Source: Cololabis saira
Taxonomy: Eukaryota; Chordata; Actinopteri; Beloniformes; Belonidae
Reading direction: 5' to 3'
Assembly: GCF_033807715.1 (NCBI RefSeq)
Contig: NC_084590.1
Coordinates: 7,900,827 to 7,964,826 of the forward strand
Length of the DNA stretch: 64,000 nt
The position numbers were made by a program, and so were the translations under genes. Shown here in pieces: positions 53,031 to 64,000 of this stretch (the stretch's first letter is position 1; the number at the start of each line of letters is the position of its first letter). The notes beneath the pieces were generated by a model. It did not search any database and was not told the DNA's origin. It saw only the letters and a program-made list of their open reading frames with translations.

Positions 53031-53950
53031 GGTTTGCTGAGTCCAGACACTCCAACATCAGGGAGCGTGACGGGGGACTGCGGCTCCGTCCCTCGTCATT
53101 AACGTGTTTCCTGCAGAGAGCCCTTCACCCTTGATCCCTGCACCGCTACCAGAACATGTGTAACTGAGGAGGTAACCAGAGACCGGCTCAGCCAGCCGTC
53201 CCTCCCCCTCCCAACCGTTAAGCTGCTGCAGGTAAATAAAGTAAGTGATTTCACAGACGTGCCCCCCCCTCCAGCACCACCATTGTTCTGTAATCACCCA
53301 CCTCCATCTATGCTCCTGCAGGGATTTCTCATGTTCCGCTGCAGATCAGGGAGGAGAGCGTCTCACTTTCCCGTTGTTATTCCTCGCACCGCCGCTTGTG
53401 TCTGAGGACGCCTGCAGACGTGTCTGAGCTGGAGTTTCTCCAGCTGTGGAGCCCAGATATCACGCTCTGTGCCGGGTCCAAACCCGCTGAAGCCCCCACA
53501 CTCTTCTACACACCCCGTTCAACGTCCCGCGGAGGCTGATGAAGCCTGCGATGGCGCTGCCGCACTAAATACAAACACACACCTGTGTACCAGAACAGGT
53601 CCCAACGAAGCCTCACAAACAAGAACACACACACATTCCTGTCTCTGTGTCATTGAGGGGACTGAGTCCCCCCCCTCCGCTTAAAACCAACACTTCAGCT
53701 GTATATCTAAACTTGGGAGGTCCGACACCTTTAACCCGACCAAGCTGGCGGATCCAAGCGCTCGGATCCTGCTTCCTTCGGAGTCAGCCCAGGATCTGAG
53801 GAAAACTACCGTTCCAGGGCGTTTTCACTCAACCAGGTTCTTCTTTCTTCTTCTGAAACATGGCACATCCTGATCTGAAACACTCTTCTCTGAACTTCAG
53901 TCTAGCTTTTCTTGCCCGCCCCTTTCCTTGGCATCTTTGAAGCTCACGTT
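53031..53950. other. Intergenic, no feature seen
   Basis: No recognisable gene or repeat. Confidence 0.4.
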
Positions 53951-53954
53951 GTGG

Positions 53955-54028
53955 TCCAGTGATCTTTGATTTGATTTGAAGATTTTTAGTTCAAACATGC
54001 ATGATAAAAAGCGTACAAAAAAGTGAAA

Positions 54029-54088
<60 letters not shown>

Positions 54089-54600
54089 GTATATGTATGT
54101 ACAGCACTTCATATAATAATAGTTCACGGATCCACCAACATGTTAGAAACGAAGTAGGAATGAAGTAACCACTTATCGAGTCCTACCAGTGAATCTTACA
54201 TACATTCTTACACATAACATTCTTATAACAAGATGAGTTTCAATAACTGTTCAATACAGTGATATAATACTCATTATATGTATATATAAATATAGTCAAA
54301 AGCAAATCAAGGCAAACAAAAGAAAAACAAAACAAACGCCCATCATTTAGTTGTGCTACTATGTATGTATGTAATAATAGAAGTAATTATAATGCATAGT
54401 ATTACATTATCATTACTTTACTATAATACTACAATATAATAGAGAACAATAGACAGCAATGGTATAACAATATACTTGAATAACTTTATAAGAGTAGATA
54501 TGCTATATACACACTGGTTCATATATTTACCTCCAATTATATACATAAAAATTACTATAAATCTATATATCTACATATAACTATAAATCAGTATATAATT
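53955..54600 (-). mobile_element. LINE 3' UTR, second copy (inverted)
   Basis: Inverted match of 13040-13690: CATGCATG at one end, then AATAGAGAACAATAGACAGC and CTATGTATGTATGTAATAAT. It starts beside TTTGATTTGATTTGAA units. Confidence 0.55.
54028..54081. repeat. (AT)n microsatellite
   Basis: TA array in the LINE 3' UTR. Confidence 0.9.
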
Positions 54601-55300
54601 ATCTTCATCTGGGTCTGGAATCAGCAAATCTTCAAGAGCAGTCCGATGTGGACTTCTGTCAAGACATTGTCCTCCTTCTCGTCCTTTGTTCCCTCTGTGA
54701 AAGTCTGGCTTAGTTGGGATCAGGGGGTTGTGATGGTGCCAGACCCAGCAGTCACCCCTGAGCAGTTCCATCCTCATTCCCACGTAGCAGCGACCGGTCC
54801 TGTTGTGGCAAACACCGGCCCGGTTGGCTTGACTACAATGAGAAACCTTATCCACATCTGGGTTCTGATTCTACCCACGACCCCAGAAATGACATTCGGC
54901 CCCATTCAGGCCTGGCACCAGCCCCGTATACGGTGTAAAGCAATGGGCGAAGCATCAGGTCACGTGACCCGTACGGGGAGGGTACAGGAGCACGCCCACC
55001 GCATGTCAATCAAAGTTAGCTTTGCTCCCAGCTGCTTAAGCCCAAACATCTGCAGAGCTGCCTTCAGACATTCCCAGCAGGAAAAACCGTGAAACACGTC
55101 GATTCGACGGGGAAACCCAAGATGACCGTCGTGTTTAGCCGACGGCGGCTTCGTAAAAGCATCTGGTTGCGCCGCTCGGGCCCTAGCATGCCGTCTGTTG
55201 CTTGATATAAAGGGTTGGTAACGATAGCTGCTTCAGGAGGCTTCGCTAAACTCGATTGCTGAATCCTTCCAGTCCAACCCAGAACTGGTGTCAGGAGTCT
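54600..55300. other. Unassigned segment
   Basis: A 148-codon + strand ORF (54646-55092) covers much of it but has no recognisable domain. It could be unrecognised repeat. Confidence 0.3.
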
Positions 55301-55304
55301 CTTA

Positions 55305-55990
55305 TGGCACTTTTCCACTAGTACCTACTCAGCCCGATTCGACTCGCCTCGGTTTGGTTCTTTCCCACTAGGGGTCTAACGTAACGAGTAGATACTTTTT
55401 CTGTATCTATTCTGCTGAGGTTCTAAGCTGCTGAGTCGGCTGTATCTGACATCATCACACTACAGGACACCGATTGGTCGGGGGGTTGGAGTCAGACGTC
55501 TGAGTCAGGAGGAGGAAATCAGAGAAAGAGACTCTGACGGATTCTTGTTTCATGATCCAACTCTGAGCTGCAGATGTTCATAAACCTGGTGCTGAGGAGA
55601 GAATTAAAAAGGGATCTAGACGGAGATAAGGAACGACCAGATCTACCAGGAGCTCTGTCTCTTCATAGCTGCTCACGGCTCCAGCTGACTTTTCAGCAGC
55701 ACAAAGACGAACTAAAAAAATTAAAAAGCGTTGCTGCTTGAAGCTTCTCTCACTCTCATTTTTTAACTTGATATCAAACACAAGCCACAGATCCAGCAGC
55801 ACATCTATCATCTCCTCCAGGTTCTACATCTTTAGTGTTTTTGTCTTCTTCGTTTAGATACACAATCAAATACGTCACAGCAGCTTCACTCCAACCTCCT
55901 ACTTCTGCTCCAGGTGCTGATTGTTATGGAAAAGAAACCAGGCAGAGTTGAGATGAGTAGAGCTGAGTAGGTTCTAGTGGAAAAGTGCCA
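55305..55990. mobile_element. Harbinger-like MITE (intact sister of 10720-12511)
   Basis: Ends TGGCACTTTTCCACTAGTAC and CTAGTGGAAAAGTGCCA, with TTA at 55302-55304 and 55991-55993. The region near 55848 holds the uninterrupted target GTCTTCTTCGTTTAGA where the other copy carries a hAT insertion. Confidence 0.85.
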
Positions 55991-56164
55991 TTAGTACCGC
56001 TGCAACAAGGTATGTAATCTTTAGGATGAGAGTCCTCGGGGGTCATTGTTCACAGCTCAGCGGTCTTAGATGGATGAGGCTAAACGATAGAAGCCATTAG
56101 ACCCAGCCATCAAGTCCAGACCTGGATTTAATCTGACCTGACATGGTTTATGGACCCTGCACAG

Positions 56165-56215
56165 GTCTGCTGCAGGTCTGGATCTGAACCCTAGTGGTCA
56201 GTGAAGGAACCACAG
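56165..56215 (+). repeat. ~40-bp dispersed minisatellite unit
   Basis: CTGCAGGTCTGGATCTGAAC then CCTAGTGGTCAGTGAAGGAA, single unit. Confidence 0.55.
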
Positions 56216-56469
56216 TTTCAGGGTTTAGCAAGTCGCTGTCCAGAAACGAGTCTAAGCCACAACCAAAGTCCACCTCAGTTATTCTGACCCATAACTTAAA
56301 AATAAGCGTACGCCAATGTAAAAGAAGAGTCTTCACAGAAAAAGAAAAAAGAAACCAGTTAAATTATTCAGTGATGACTGGCCCTCACGATGAGGAAGAT
56401 AAAGCGAAACAGCCAAGAAACAGGAGCTTTTTCTTATTGAGACGGATCAGCTGATCCGCTGCTTTCACA

Positions 56470-56850
56470 CTGACGGACGTCTCTGAGCTTTTGGAGCGGT
56501 ACATGAAAAACAAGAAAGACACGGACAAAATCAGAGAAAGGAAGACATGAAAGGGGGGCTGGAAGAGGGTGACATACTTAAACAACGATGAAAAAGCAGA
56601 TGATGCACATATGGCAGGAAAAGCGGGAGGGTGAGAGAGGAAATGGACCAGTAGGATCAAATGAAGGAGTGTGAAGTAGAAGTCGATAATTGAATGGAGA
56701 AGGAGGAGGGGAAGGATGGGGGAGGAGGAGCCTTGTGGGAGAAAGGGCAGAGTGGAGGACAGAAGAAACAAGAGAAATGTGTGAGAGGAGGAGGGAGGGA
56801 TTGTACACATGTATGAAACCTCTCCACGAGTTTGTGTGTGTGTGTTTCAG
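56470..56850. repeat. Purine-rich tract
   Basis: Long GA-rich, C/T-poor + strand (GGAGAAGGAGGAGGGGAAGG and similar). The minus-strand Ser/Leu-rich ORF is a composition artefact. Confidence 0.6.
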
Positions 56851-56944
56851 TGTGAGGAACTCGTTTCTAATGCCTGTTGAGGACCTGATGTCATCTGGTG
56901 GGAACAAGAGACCACAGCCCACTAGTCATCACTAGTGCATCAAA

Positions 56945-57122
56945 CCTGGTGTAAGGACAAACTGCAGCCCCTCTCCTGACCACTAGGGTCTGAATCCGGA
57001 CCTGCAGTCCCTCTGCTGACCAGTAGGGCCCAGATACGGTACTGCGGTCCCTCTACTGACCACTAGGATTCAGAGCCGGACATGGAGTCCCACTGCTGAC
57101 CACTACGGTCCGGATCCGGTGC
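56945..57122 (-). repeat. ~40-bp dispersed minisatellite, inverted array
   Basis: About four units of CTGCAGTCCCTCTGCTGACC then AGTAGGGCCCAGATAC-type sequence. Confidence 0.75.
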
Positions 57123-57375
57123 TCTGGGCAATTTATGTTTAAAATCAACAATAAAACACTTCCTGACAGTATTCAGAAGCTCTTCCAAAGCAGAGTTAGC
57201 CAATATGAACTCAGGGGAACATTTATGTTCAGGAAAACAAAGGCAAGAACCAACGTTAAACAACAATGCATCTCAGTGACAGGAGTTAATCTGTGGAACA
57301 GCTTAGATACAGAAATGAAAATGTGGAGCACGTTATTACAATTCAATTGACACCCGAGCTGTGAATAAAGACTCA
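57123..57375 (+). mobile_element. LINE ORF2 C-terminal relic
   Basis: From 57135 the frame reads FKINNKTLPDSIQKLFQSRV, YELRGTFMFRK and QQCISVTGVNLWNSLD. This is the same conserved LINE C-terminus as at 17840-18100. Confidence 0.7.
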
Positions 57376-57488
57376 ACAGAGCTGAACCACTGCTATTCTA
57401 AAGATAATATGGCTTGTTGTGCTACCAGAAGCACTACCTGCACCGAGACCCCTGCAGCAGGTTTCGGTTGCCCTGTGGAGAAGTCTAA

Positions 57489-57882
57489 AGGCTGAGTTAT
57501 GGTTCTGCGTCAAAACGACGCCGTGCCTACGCCGTAGGGTACGTGCCGACGCGTACCACACGCCGTCACTGACACTGGTTCGCTTGGTAGCAACGCATTT
57601 CCGGTTTGAAGCAGTTGTGAACTTTCAGCACTCTTTTCTTCGTGTATGTGTGATTTTTTTTTTTGTTTTGGTGTTTTGCACAATAGTTGTCCTTATCTCT
57701 TTGATTCACTGTGACCGGAAAAAGTCGGATAAACCATTCAGGAAAAGATCACGAATTAGTGGTCACGGGGGGTACTGCACCACGGAGAAATGGAGTGACG
57801 GAGAAGTCCGAAGGGTTCACAACGGCGTCATGGCAACGGCGTAGGCTCTGCGTTGGTTTAACGCAGAACCTTAAATCAGGCT
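57489..57882. mobile_element. Hairpin MITE family, long copy 3
   Basis: Ends AGGCTGAGTTATGGTTCTGC and CAGAACCTTAAATCAGGCT, with TAA at 57486-57488 and 57883-57885. It shares the interior with copies at 44627 and 51438. Confidence 0.85.
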
Positions 57883-57885
57883 TAA

Positions 57886-58345
57886 CTCCGTACATGGGAC
57901 CAGGTACCTTCCACTTGACTGAAGGAGGCTAGCCATTAGCACTGCTCCAGGACCGTTCCAGGACGACCAGCTGGACCGCTAGCTGATGGCCAGCTGACTG
58001 TGAGTCCCGTTGGAAATCAGTCAGAACTCAAGTCGTCTTTGTTTCAGTTCTGGCAGTGCTCCTGTCGAGTATTTTCTGCAGCAGCTTCAGGAATGAGGAC
58101 ATTTGGACAGATTTGACCAGAAAGGAAGTCAAGGTCACGATAGTTAGCATCATAACTTAGCATGAGCTACCACAGGCTAAAGCAGCAAGATTGTGGAAAC
58201 CTAAATGGGGTGGGCGTGTTTTTAGATAATTTATTGGGTTAGGGTCAGGGGGGCGGAGTCAGCGCCTGCTAATGTAGCGGCATTTGGAACATCAGAAAGC
58301 ACTATTCAGGAACGTTTGGGCAACGTCTCCTGATGTTAGTTAGTT
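57886..58345. other. Intergenic, no feature seen
   Basis: No recognisable gene or repeat. Confidence 0.4.
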
Positions 58346-58349
58346 AGTT

Positions 58350-58690
58350 TCAATTTATTGTCCTTTTGGAAATTCTTTTTGCATCGGTGGCAGTCAGAAT
58401 ACATGGTGAAAAACAAAAAAACAGAACAATATACAAGACAATTGGACATAGAACGATTAAGTGCAGTGTAGTACAACACTATACAATAACATAACTTAAC
58501 AATGATCCTAAAGTGCTTCACACCAGACCTAGTGGATTATGAGATTAATAATGCATCTATAATTTATTTAGCAGAGCTATACTAGAGGGTATAAAGGATC
58601 TTTCGGCCCGGGAGGTCTGCAGAGGCGGCTCCCTATACCTCCGTCCTGATGGTAAAAGCAGATATCCTGCATTGAGGGGATGAGATATAT
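58350..58690. repeat. Dispersed repeat, class unassigned
   Basis: CAATTTATTGTCCTTTTGGA, then GAGGTCTGCAGAGGCGGCTC and CCTGATGGTAAAAGCAGATA, laid out like other fish interspersed repeats. Confidence 0.4.
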
Positions 58691-58898
58691 CACTGCAGGG
58701 ACAAATGAACCCAGGCTTCAATGCATCTCTGGCAAAAGTGTCAGGCGAGGCTTTGATTCAACGCTTCTGTCACCTACAAGGAAATCACGTGATCAGTGAC
58801 AAACGAGGCCGTGGTCTGTTCTTGCGGCGGCCCTGGATACTTATTACACTTGCAGCCGACCAAAATCCAGTCATGTACTACACACAGACTACCGGTAA

Positions 58899-58985
58899 AG
58901 CCTGAATTACGGTTCTGCGTTAAATCGACGCTGACCCTACGCCATAGGCTCTGCGTTGGTGTAACGCGGAACCATAAATCAGCCT
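58899..58985. mobile_element. Hairpin MITE, minimal copy
   Basis: An 87-bp element: AGCCTGAATTACGGTTCTGC to GCGGAACCATAAATCAGCCT, with TAA at 58896-58898 and 58986-58988. Confidence 0.85.
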
Positions 58986-59123
58986 TAACACACACACACA
59001 AGCTTCTAAGCTAACTTCAGCCTGGGTTAGCAGCGCAACCAAGCTAATTTAGACTGAAGTCAGCAATTGATCATATGAAATTGATCACAAGCTGATTGTC
59101 GAGTAACATTGTATGTATATATA

Positions 59124-60145
59124 CCGTAGATGACCAAATAGTCGCCCGCGCGCAAATACGCGCCTGTGCTCTAATAGCCGCCGGGGGTCCGAGCCCATTT
59201 GGCATAATAAACGCCGGTTCAATTAAACGCCCGGGCGACTACCGGTAATAACCTGGTAATAACACTGTATTTGCATTGTATTGTGTACAGTATCGTTCAT
59301 ACTGCTCTGATCAGCTCCGTGTGTCGCCGTTACACAGACAAACTGTCTTTGTATATCAGAGCATGTGAGCGGAGTGAAGCGGCGAGGGGATTCTTTATTA
59401 TTTTTAATTTTATTTTTTTATATATTAAAATCCCAAAATATCTGTACCGTTTCTGATTGGGTGGGCACTGCGAATCATTTTTAGACACAACAAAGAACGC
59501 GTACCGCAAAAGTTGTGTCTCGGTGGAGGAACCCGGCGTCCCAGCAAAATGAGAAGAGAAAAAAGAGTTCAGCAGACAGCGCACACACTTAAGGCTGATT
59601 TATGGTTCCGCGTTACACCAACGCAGAGCCTACGGTGCAGGGTACGCCGTAAGGCTGATTTATGGTTCCGCGTTACAACAACGCAGAGCCTACGGCGCAG
59701 GGTACGCGGCTTCCCGCACCATACGTGGAAATGCGCTCTTTTTTTTTGCTATTAAAACATGATTTGTAATGTGAATTTGCAAAACTTAAACTACAAATAA
59801 TAGTTTTTGACGTAACATCAGAGATTGTGCATGCTCTCTGTGAAAGGATGAGGCTAATCGGGTCGCAGCTGCTTCGGCTGTGATTCCTTCACGAGGAGCG
59901 ACCAGGATTTCAAACATGCTTGATTTTATTCGTCGTGAGGTGTTGTGTTGCGTACAGTGTGTACAATTTTAGTTCCAGTGGTACTATGGTGATCTCATAT
60001 GTTCTTTGTAAGTAATGGTCTGGTGCTGCTCATTGCAAAAATAAATTGTAGCCTGGTGCAAATACCCGCCTGGTTCTTATAAACGCCTGGGGTCCAAGTG
60101 GATTTAGCATATTAAACGCCCGGGCTACTAAATGGTCATCTACGG
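59124..60145. mobile_element. TA-flanked DNA element (possibly pogo/Tigger-like)
   Basis: Ends CCGTAGATGACCAAATAGTC and GCTACTAAATGGTCATCTACGG are inverted repeats, flanked by TA. Subterminal AAACGCCCGGGC occurs at both ends. An ATG at about 59549 starts MRREKRVQQTAHT, which could be a transposase N-terminus; it is cut by hairpin MITE copies. The pogo assignment is a guess from TA duplication and ORF start. Confidence 0.6.
59592..59735. mobile_element. Two tandem hairpin MITE half-copies
   Basis: AGGCTGATTTATGGTTCCGC occurs twice, 60 bp apart (59592 and 59652), each followed by AACGCAGAGCCTACGG and CAGGGTACG. They lack the right-hand arms. Confidence 0.7.
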
Positions 60146-60149
60146 TAGT

Positions 60150-61073
60150 ATGTTAACAGGACTTGGTGTAACTTACCTTCGAAAAAATATCAGCGTGGTG
60201 AGTCTTCAGGTGCGGTCAGGTCTTGAGATTGGTGGGATTCTTTCCAACTAGTTTGTGGCCACATTTATCGCCGTCTACCTCTAAGATGCATTCTGTTTTC
60301 TTTCTGCTTGATTATATTGAAAATATGTCCATATATCATCTTGTCTTTTCCGATCACCGCTGTCGCCAGGTCCGTCATCCCACCGGACTGTGTGACTGTG
60401 ATGCAGCCGTGTTGTGTTCAGGTGCTGCAGGTGATGCCAGGTGACCAAACCAGGATAGGTTGCAGCGCTGATATTTTTAAATTTTTGACAGACATGTGAA
60501 AAAAGGCATATTATTACTGTTATTAATAATTTTGAATGAATTTGTATTTCTTTCATTCAAATGTAATGTTGAACATCATGTGACTGTGGGCGGTGTTGTT
60601 ATTAACTACAGTTATTGAGTTCAGATCAGGTTAATGGGACCCTGAGATCAGGTTAACGGGAGCCTGAGATCGGGTTAACGGGATCCTGAGATCAGGTTAA
60701 CGGGACCATCATGTGTGGATTTGGACAGCAGGTGGCAGTATTTATTCAAGGTTTCAGACAGACCTCCAGCAGTGAGCGCTGACGGGACCTCACTGGTCCA
60801 CCAGTCACTGAGGGTTTAGGGTGGTGTGATTCGGGTGTTAAAACTGGACACAGGTCTGAGATCACGCTAGATACTAATGTTTGCTTGAGTCGCTTTATTC
60901 AGAACTTTTTATCTTGTGAAGAGATTCAGTTTTCTTCCAAAACCTGGATCCTTGTCCTTCCAACCACCTCTGTCTTCTGGTGTTGAAGGTCTGGGAGCTA
61001 AAATATGGTCCTGCAGATGTTGTCTTTAGCGATGTCCCTCAGTGGCTGATATGTGTCTCCCTCTGTCTTTCAG
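60150..61073 (+). other. fat3: fat3 upstream intron (inferred)
   Basis: Sequence upstream of the fat3 acceptor. A ~23-bp repeat (GAGATCAGGTTAACGGGA) occurs about four times at 60625-60710. No exon is recognised. Confidence 0.4.
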
Positions 61074-61090
61074 GACCAAGTTATGATGGG
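61074..61090 (+). other. fat3: fat3 5' UTR end with splice acceptor
   Basis: A pyrimidine tract CTCCCTCTGTCTTTCAG ends at 61073, a good 3' splice site 17 bp before the fat3 start codon. It implies at least one upstream non-coding exon. The reading frame stays open back to the acceptor, so a short N-terminal extension from an upstream exon cannot be excluded. Confidence 0.65.
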
Positions 61091-64000
61091 ATGGATTTGA
61101 ATATGGGCAAATGGACAGGCATGCACGCCTCCCTCCTTGGCCTGGCTCTTCTTCTGTCCTCCCTGATCTGCATGCCGTCAGCCTGCTACGGCCAGAAAGC
61201 CCACGAAGTTCCTCAGGATGGGTCCAACTTCAGCTTCACCCAGTCCGTCTACCACGCCACCATCTACGAGAACTCGGCCGCCCGGACCTATGCAAACAGC
61301 AAAGTTAAGCTGGGCGTTCACCTCGACAAGCGCTCGCTGGAGATTCGTTACAGAATCACCTCAGGAGATGACGAAGGCTTCTTCAAGGCTGAGGAGTACG
61401 TACTGGGAGACTTCTGTTTCCTCAGGATCAGGACCAAGGGGGGCAACGCAGCCATCCTGAACCGAGAGATTCAGGACAGCTATGTGCTAACGGTCAAGGC
61501 CTTCGTCAAGGGCGAGTCCTTCTTGGAGACCTGGACGAAAGTCCACATCCAGGTGTTGGACATGAATGACCTGCGGCCCTTGTTCTCCCCCACCACGTAC
61601 TCGGTCACTGTTGCAGAGAGCGCCCCCCTCAGGACTAGCATAGCACAAGTTACTGCCACAGACGCAGATATTGGCTCCAATGGAGAGTTTTACTTTTTCT
61701 TCAAGGAGAAAACCGAACTTTTTGCAGTACACCCAACCAGCGGGGTGGTTTACGTCAGCGGGAAGCTGAACGTCGACGAGCAGAGCCGCTATGACTTGGA
61801 GATCCTGGCGGTGGACCGGGGCATGAAGCTGTACGGGAATAACGGTGTCAGCAGCACAGCCAAGCTCCTGGTCCACGTGGAGCGCGTGAACGAGCACGCC
61901 CCGGTCATGAACGTGGTCCTCTACAGCTCGTCGAGGCTGAGTGAGGACCCCGTGTACGCCATGGTCACTGTTGAAGACCTGGATGAAGGTTTAAATGGAG
62001 AAATTGATTCGGTTGACATCGTGGATGGAAACTCAGGGCAGTTTTTTGTAGAAAAATATGAAGAAGGCGAGTTTGCCATAAAAGCCTTTGAGACTCTGAA
62101 GTGGGACGTGTTCCCCCAGGGCTACAACCTCACGCTGCAAGCTAAGGACAGGGGCACCCCCCCAAAGCTGTCCTCCTCCAGGGTGGTCCGCGTCACGCCG
62201 GCGCCGCGCCAGACCGCAGAAGCTCAGTTTGAGCAGGACTTATATGACGTCCATCTGAGTGAAATCTCACCGCCGGGCATGGTTGCAGTCGCCGTGAAGG
62301 TCGGACCCGAGCCCGACCACCCCCAGTATATCCTCACACCTTCTGCAGATGCAGCATTATTTCAAATTAACACCTTAACTGGTGTGATCTCCACCTCCGG
62401 CTGGTTCACCCAGGTGTCCCAGGGGGTTTTTCATCTGGAGGTGCTGGAAGTCGACAGCGATCTGAGAGTGAAAGTGCTGGTTACCATCGACGATGCCAAC
62501 GATAACGCACCGACGTTCGCTCGGTCCTCCTACGAGGTTTTTGTCAATGAAAGCATTCCGGTTGGGACCAGCGTTCTAGCGGTTTCCGCCATAGACGAGG
62601 ACGAAGGTGAGAACGGTTACATCACCTACAGCATCTCCAGCCTGCAGCCGCTACCCTTCAAGATCAACCAGTTCTCCGGCCTCATCAGCACCAGCACAGA
62701 TCTGGATTTTGAGTCCACACCAGAGATGTTTATGTTTGTGGTCCGAGCTTCTGACTGGGGGTCTCCTTACAGACGGGAGAGCGAAGTCAACGTAACCATC
62801 CACCTGGAGAACGTCAACGACAACCAGCCGCTGTTTGAGAAGGTAGCTTGCCAGGGGGTGATTTCTGCCGATCTCCCCACTGGGGAGGTCATCACCACCA
62901 TGTCTGCCATCGATATCGATGAACTGGAGCTAGTAAAGTACAAGATCTTGTCAGGCAACGACCAGGGCCACTTTCAGCTCAACCCCGATTCGGGGGTCCT
63001 CACATTGCGCCGTTCCTTTGCCACGCTGGGTCCAAAAAATAGTAACTTTAATTTAAAAATAACAGCCACAGATGGAGAGAACTTTTCCGATCCAATGTTT
63101 GTCAATATCTCTGTTGTTCACGGGAAATCTCTCCCCAAACACTTCACATGTAAGGAAACGAGGGTGGCCCAGAAGTTAGCCGAGAAGCTGCTCAAAAAGT
63201 CCAAACCTGGCACCAGGTCTAAGCTCGAGGAAGGTTTTATCGACCTTTTCTCCGTCAATCGCCAAACGCCCCAGTTTGACAGGACGTTTCCCACAGATAT
63301 CTCGGTGAGGGAAGACCTGGAGGTTGGCTCAAGTGTTTTCCAGGTGAATGCATACGATGGGGACACTGGGTTCAACGGTCAGATCCTGTTCTCCATTTCA
63401 GATGGAAACACCGACAGCTGCTTCAATGTCGACATGCACACCGGTCTTATGACTGTCCTTCTGCCCCTAGACAGAGAAAAGCGAGACCACTACCTCCTCA
63501 ACCTGACCATTTATGACCTGGGACGTCCGCAGAGGTCAGCCTGGCGTCTGCTCACGATCCACGTGGAGGACACCAATGATAACGCACCCCAGTTTTTGCA
63601 GGAAGAAGGCTACAGAATAGTCATAGCTGAGAACACCGCCATTGGTAGCGAGGTCATCCAGGTGGAGGCCACGGACAGAGACCTGGGAACGAACGGGGAG
63701 ATTGTGTACACCATTTTGACAAGCACCGCCCAGTTTGGCATCAACTCCACAAACGGGATAGTGTATGTTGCAGGCCCGCTGGACAGGGAGCTGGTTTCTA
63801 GTTCTAACCTGAAGATCGAGGCTCGAGACATGGCAGACGAAGGAACCCAGAGGTTTTCTGTGACCACGCTGAAAGTCGTTCTGGAGGATGTGAATGACTG
63901 CCCCCCCCTGTACATCCCCAGCGTGTACAAGGCCAGGGCTCTGGAGGATCTTCCAGTTGGAACCGTTGTGGCCTGGCTGGAGACCCAGGACCCAGATCTG
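61091..64000 (+). CDS. fat3: FAT3 atypical cadherin, first coding exon (partial, runs off window)
   Basis: FAT3 is a giant type I membrane cadherin; in mammals it acts in neurite and retinal amacrine-cell patterning and in planar-polarity-like signalling. The exon is open for 970 codons to the window edge. ATG 61091 is chosen because MDLNMG resembles the MDxxMG start of mammalian FAT3; ATG 61103 is an in-frame alternative. A signal peptide spans residues ~1-35, with core [13 protein letters not shown]. Cadherin linkers appear at residues ~157 (LDMNDLRP), 467 (DDANDNAP), 574 (NVNDNQP), 827 (DTNDNAP) and 933 (DVNDCPP), with DxD and LDRE motifs between them. FAT3-specific matches over FAT1/FAT2 include [60 protein letters not shown] and [13 protein letters not shown]. 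The full protein is about 4,500 residues, so about a fifth is here. I cannot tell fat3a from fat3b. Confidence 0.93.
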   Translation, partial: MDLNMGKWTGMHASLLGLALLLSSLICMPSACYGQKAHEVPQDGSNFSFTQSVYHATIYENSAARTYANSKVKLGVHLDKRSLEIRYRITSGDDEGFFKAEEYVLGDFCFLRIRTKGGNAAILNREIQDSYVLTVKAFVKGESFLETWTKVHIQVLDMNDLRPLFSPTTYSVTVAESAPLRTSIAQVTATDADIGSNGEFYFFFKEKTELFAVHPTSGVVYVSGKLNVDEQSRYDLEILAVDRGMKLYGNNGVSSTAKLLVHVERVNEHAPVMNVVLYSSSRLSEDPVYAMVTVEDLDEGLNGEIDSVDIVDGNSGQFFVEKYEEGEFAIKAFETLKWDVFPQGYNLTLQAKDRGTPPKLSSSRVVRVTPAPRQTAEAQFEQDLYDVHLSEISPPGMVAVAVKVGPEPDHPQYILTPSADAALFQINTLTGVISTSGWFTQVSQGVFHLEVLEVDSDLRVKVLVTIDDANDNAPTFARSSYEVFVNESIPVGTSVLAVSAIDEDEGENGYITYSISSLQPLPFKINQFSGLISTSTDLDFESTPEMFMFVVRASDWGSPYRRESEVNVTIHLENVNDNQPLFEKVACQGVISADLPTGEVITTMSAIDIDELELVKYKILSGNDQGHFQLNPDSGVLTLRRSFATLGPKNSNFNLKITATDGENFSDPMFVNISVVHGKSLPKHFTCKETRVAQKLAEKLLKKSKPGTRSKLEEGFIDLFSVNRQTPQFDRTFPTDISVREDLEVGSSVFQVNAYDGDTGFNGQILFSISDGNTDSCFNVDMHTGLMTVLLPLDREKRDHYLLNLTIYDLGRPQRSAWRLLTIHVEDTNDNAPQFLQEEGYRIVIAENTAIGSEVIQVEATDRDLGTNGEIVYTILTSTAQFGINSTNGIVYVAGPLDRELVSSSNLKIEARDMADEGTQRFSVTTLKVVLEDVNDCPPLYIPSVYKARALEDLPVGTVVAWLETQDPDL

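Noticed and set aside
54646..55092. 148-codon ORF as a gene
   Set aside because: No recognised domain, no exon structure, and an opposing ORF covers part of it.
56385..56922. Ser/Leu-rich minus-strand ORFs
   Set aside because: They reflect a purine-rich tract; no homology is recognised.
61111..61460. Short + strand ORFs at the fat3 start
   Set aside because: They are shadows in other frames; the true frame starts at 61091 and stays open to the window end.

Overview
This is vertebrate nuclear DNA, almost certainly from a teleost fish. It has spliced genes with GT-AG introns, long introns, tRNA-derived SINEs, and Tc1, hAT, PIF/Harbinger-like and piggyBac-type DNA elements. It also has fish-type LINE relics and very many micro- and minisatellites. 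There are no bacterial operons, CRISPR arrays or phage genes. Family calls come from reading translations and remembered family features; no database search was run.

Two protein-coding genes are well supported, both on the + strand. The first, 1499-22054, is the 3' part of nlrx1, the mitochondrial NLR-family innate immune regulator. Eight coding exons with compatible splice phases encode about 786 residues: the later half of NACHT, the helical region, the leucine-rich repeats and the C-terminal helical domain, ending at TAA 22052-22054. The N-terminal exons, including Walker A, lie upstream of the window. The second, 61091 to the window end, is the first coding exon of fat3, a giant atypical cadherin: signal peptide plus about nine cadherin repeats, open for 970 codons and running off the edge. 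The roughly 37 kb between them holds no other gene I can support, only a THAP zinc-finger exon relic (37106-37283), a CpG-rich block near 30.2-30.7 kb that might be a distal fat3 promoter, and a weak candidate exon near 39.6 kb.

The nlrx1 introns (1.7-21.9 kb) are packed with transposons. Two MITEs near 2.8-4.4 kb share one TTA target site, and the second carries a piece of 28S rRNA sequence. A Harbinger-like MITE (10.7-12.5 kb) was invaded by a hAT element, itself invaded by hairpin MITEs. A hAT element (15.4-16.7 kb) contains a piggyBac-type MITE and ends 46 bp before an exon. The last intron holds a 2.6 kb minisatellite of 19-bp units.

The intergenic part (22-61 kb) contains a nested Tc1 / L1 / Tc1 / LINE-tail block with a SINE at its edge (24.2-26.7 kb). 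It has a 31-bp minisatellite interrupted by a hAT MITE and a probable solo LTR (31.9-35.3 kb), and a 43-bp minisatellite beside the THAP exon. It also has several hAT and Harbinger-like MITEs with readable target-site duplications, a hairpin MITE family with about nine copies, and a roughly 40-bp minisatellite unit scattered in both orientations over at least six places. The two genes have no evident functional link. Both have human orthologues on chromosome 11q, which suggests an old linkage.
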